DNA of 50,073 nt from an uncultured Oscillospiraceae bacterium (GTDB taxonomy: Bacteria; Bacillota; Clostridia; Oscillospirales; Ruminococcaceae): positions 1-50,073 of the forward strand of contig CATKAZ010000073.1 of NCBI GenBank assembly GCA_949745795.1, read 5' to 3'. The notes beneath the pieces are model-generated. The model made no database searches. It saw nothing but the letters and a program-made list of their open reading frames with translations, and had not been told where the DNA came from. Position numbers and translations under genes: made by a program. This document shows, in pieces, positions 50,070 to 50,073 of the stretch; position 1 is the stretch's first letter; each line of letters begins with the position of its first letter.

Positions 50070-50073
50070 GGAT

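Noticed and set aside
1-50073. CRISPR array, prophage or integrative element
   Set aside because: No regularly spaced identical repeats with spacers, no integrase, capsid or transposase genes, and gene content is core throughout.

Overview
The window is about 50 kb of AT-rich chromosome from a low-GC Gram-positive anaerobe, most likely a Clostridia member of the Ruminococcaceae/Oscillospirales type. This rests on SepF and DivIVA with the ylmH-divIVA-ileS-lspA order, a miaB-ylbF-mutS-mutL-miaA-hfq block, a split transketolase, a bifunctional AdhE, a KtrAB potassium channel, AGGAGG ribosome sites and strong TTGACA-17-TATAAT promoters. I see no insertion sequence, prophage, integrase, CRISPR array or rRNA. 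There is one tRNA, Gln (CTG). The window is core genome with a few accessory modules.

Layout. 1-1.4 kb: tRNA-Gln (minus) with promoter and terminator, then a DagK/YegS-type lipid kinase. 1.65-7.3 kb: a complete fructose PTS operon (fruR, fruK, fruA, HPr, enzyme I). 7.3-9.9 kb: three minus-strand genes (zinc-ribbon protein, P-loop ATPase of unknown role, GNAT). 9.9-13.6 kb: PduL-type phosphotransacylase, nicotinamidase plus nicotinate phosphoribosyltransferase, and MTA/SAH nucleosidase. 13.7-32.3 kb: one long plus-strand housekeeping stretch covering tRNA modification, mismatch repair, Hfq, cell division, ileS, lspA, rluD, a HAD phosphatase and split transketolase. 32.3-36.9 kb: a membrane-stress-like module (membrane PH-like protein, SPFH protein with zinc-ribbon tail, zinc-ribbon membrane protein, TPM-domain protein) resembling Bacillus YdjI-YdjG-YdjH but without a visible PspA. 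36.9-42.0 kb: an ABC-2 exporter (ATPase plus two permeases) divergent from a NarL/LiaRS-type two-component system, with a palindrome midway between the promoters; this matches the Bacillus linearmycin-resistance (LnrJK-LnrLMN) architecture. 42.0-47.0 kb: a C_GCAxxG_C_C protein, AdhE and citrate synthase. 47.0-50.0 kb: a second HPr, KtrA, KtrB and a DUF2325 protein.

How it fits together. Fructose enters by the PTS and feeds glycolysis. Fermentation end steps (AdhE, PduL) are present, and adhE carries a perfect Rex operator on its transcription start, so ethanol formation should follow NADH/NAD+. The most unexpected regulatory signal is a near-perfect CIRCE element (TTGGCACTC-N9-GAGTGCTAA) in the leader of citrate synthase, which suggests HrcA heat-shock control of a central carbon enzyme. 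Both HPr proteins keep the catalytic His but lack the serine that HPr kinase phosphorylates. The least explained structures are the Ydj-like zinc-ribbon module, the palindrome-controlled exporter, the 32-bp periodic repeat before ktrB, and the GTTAG/CTAAC palindromes around the DUF2325 gene.
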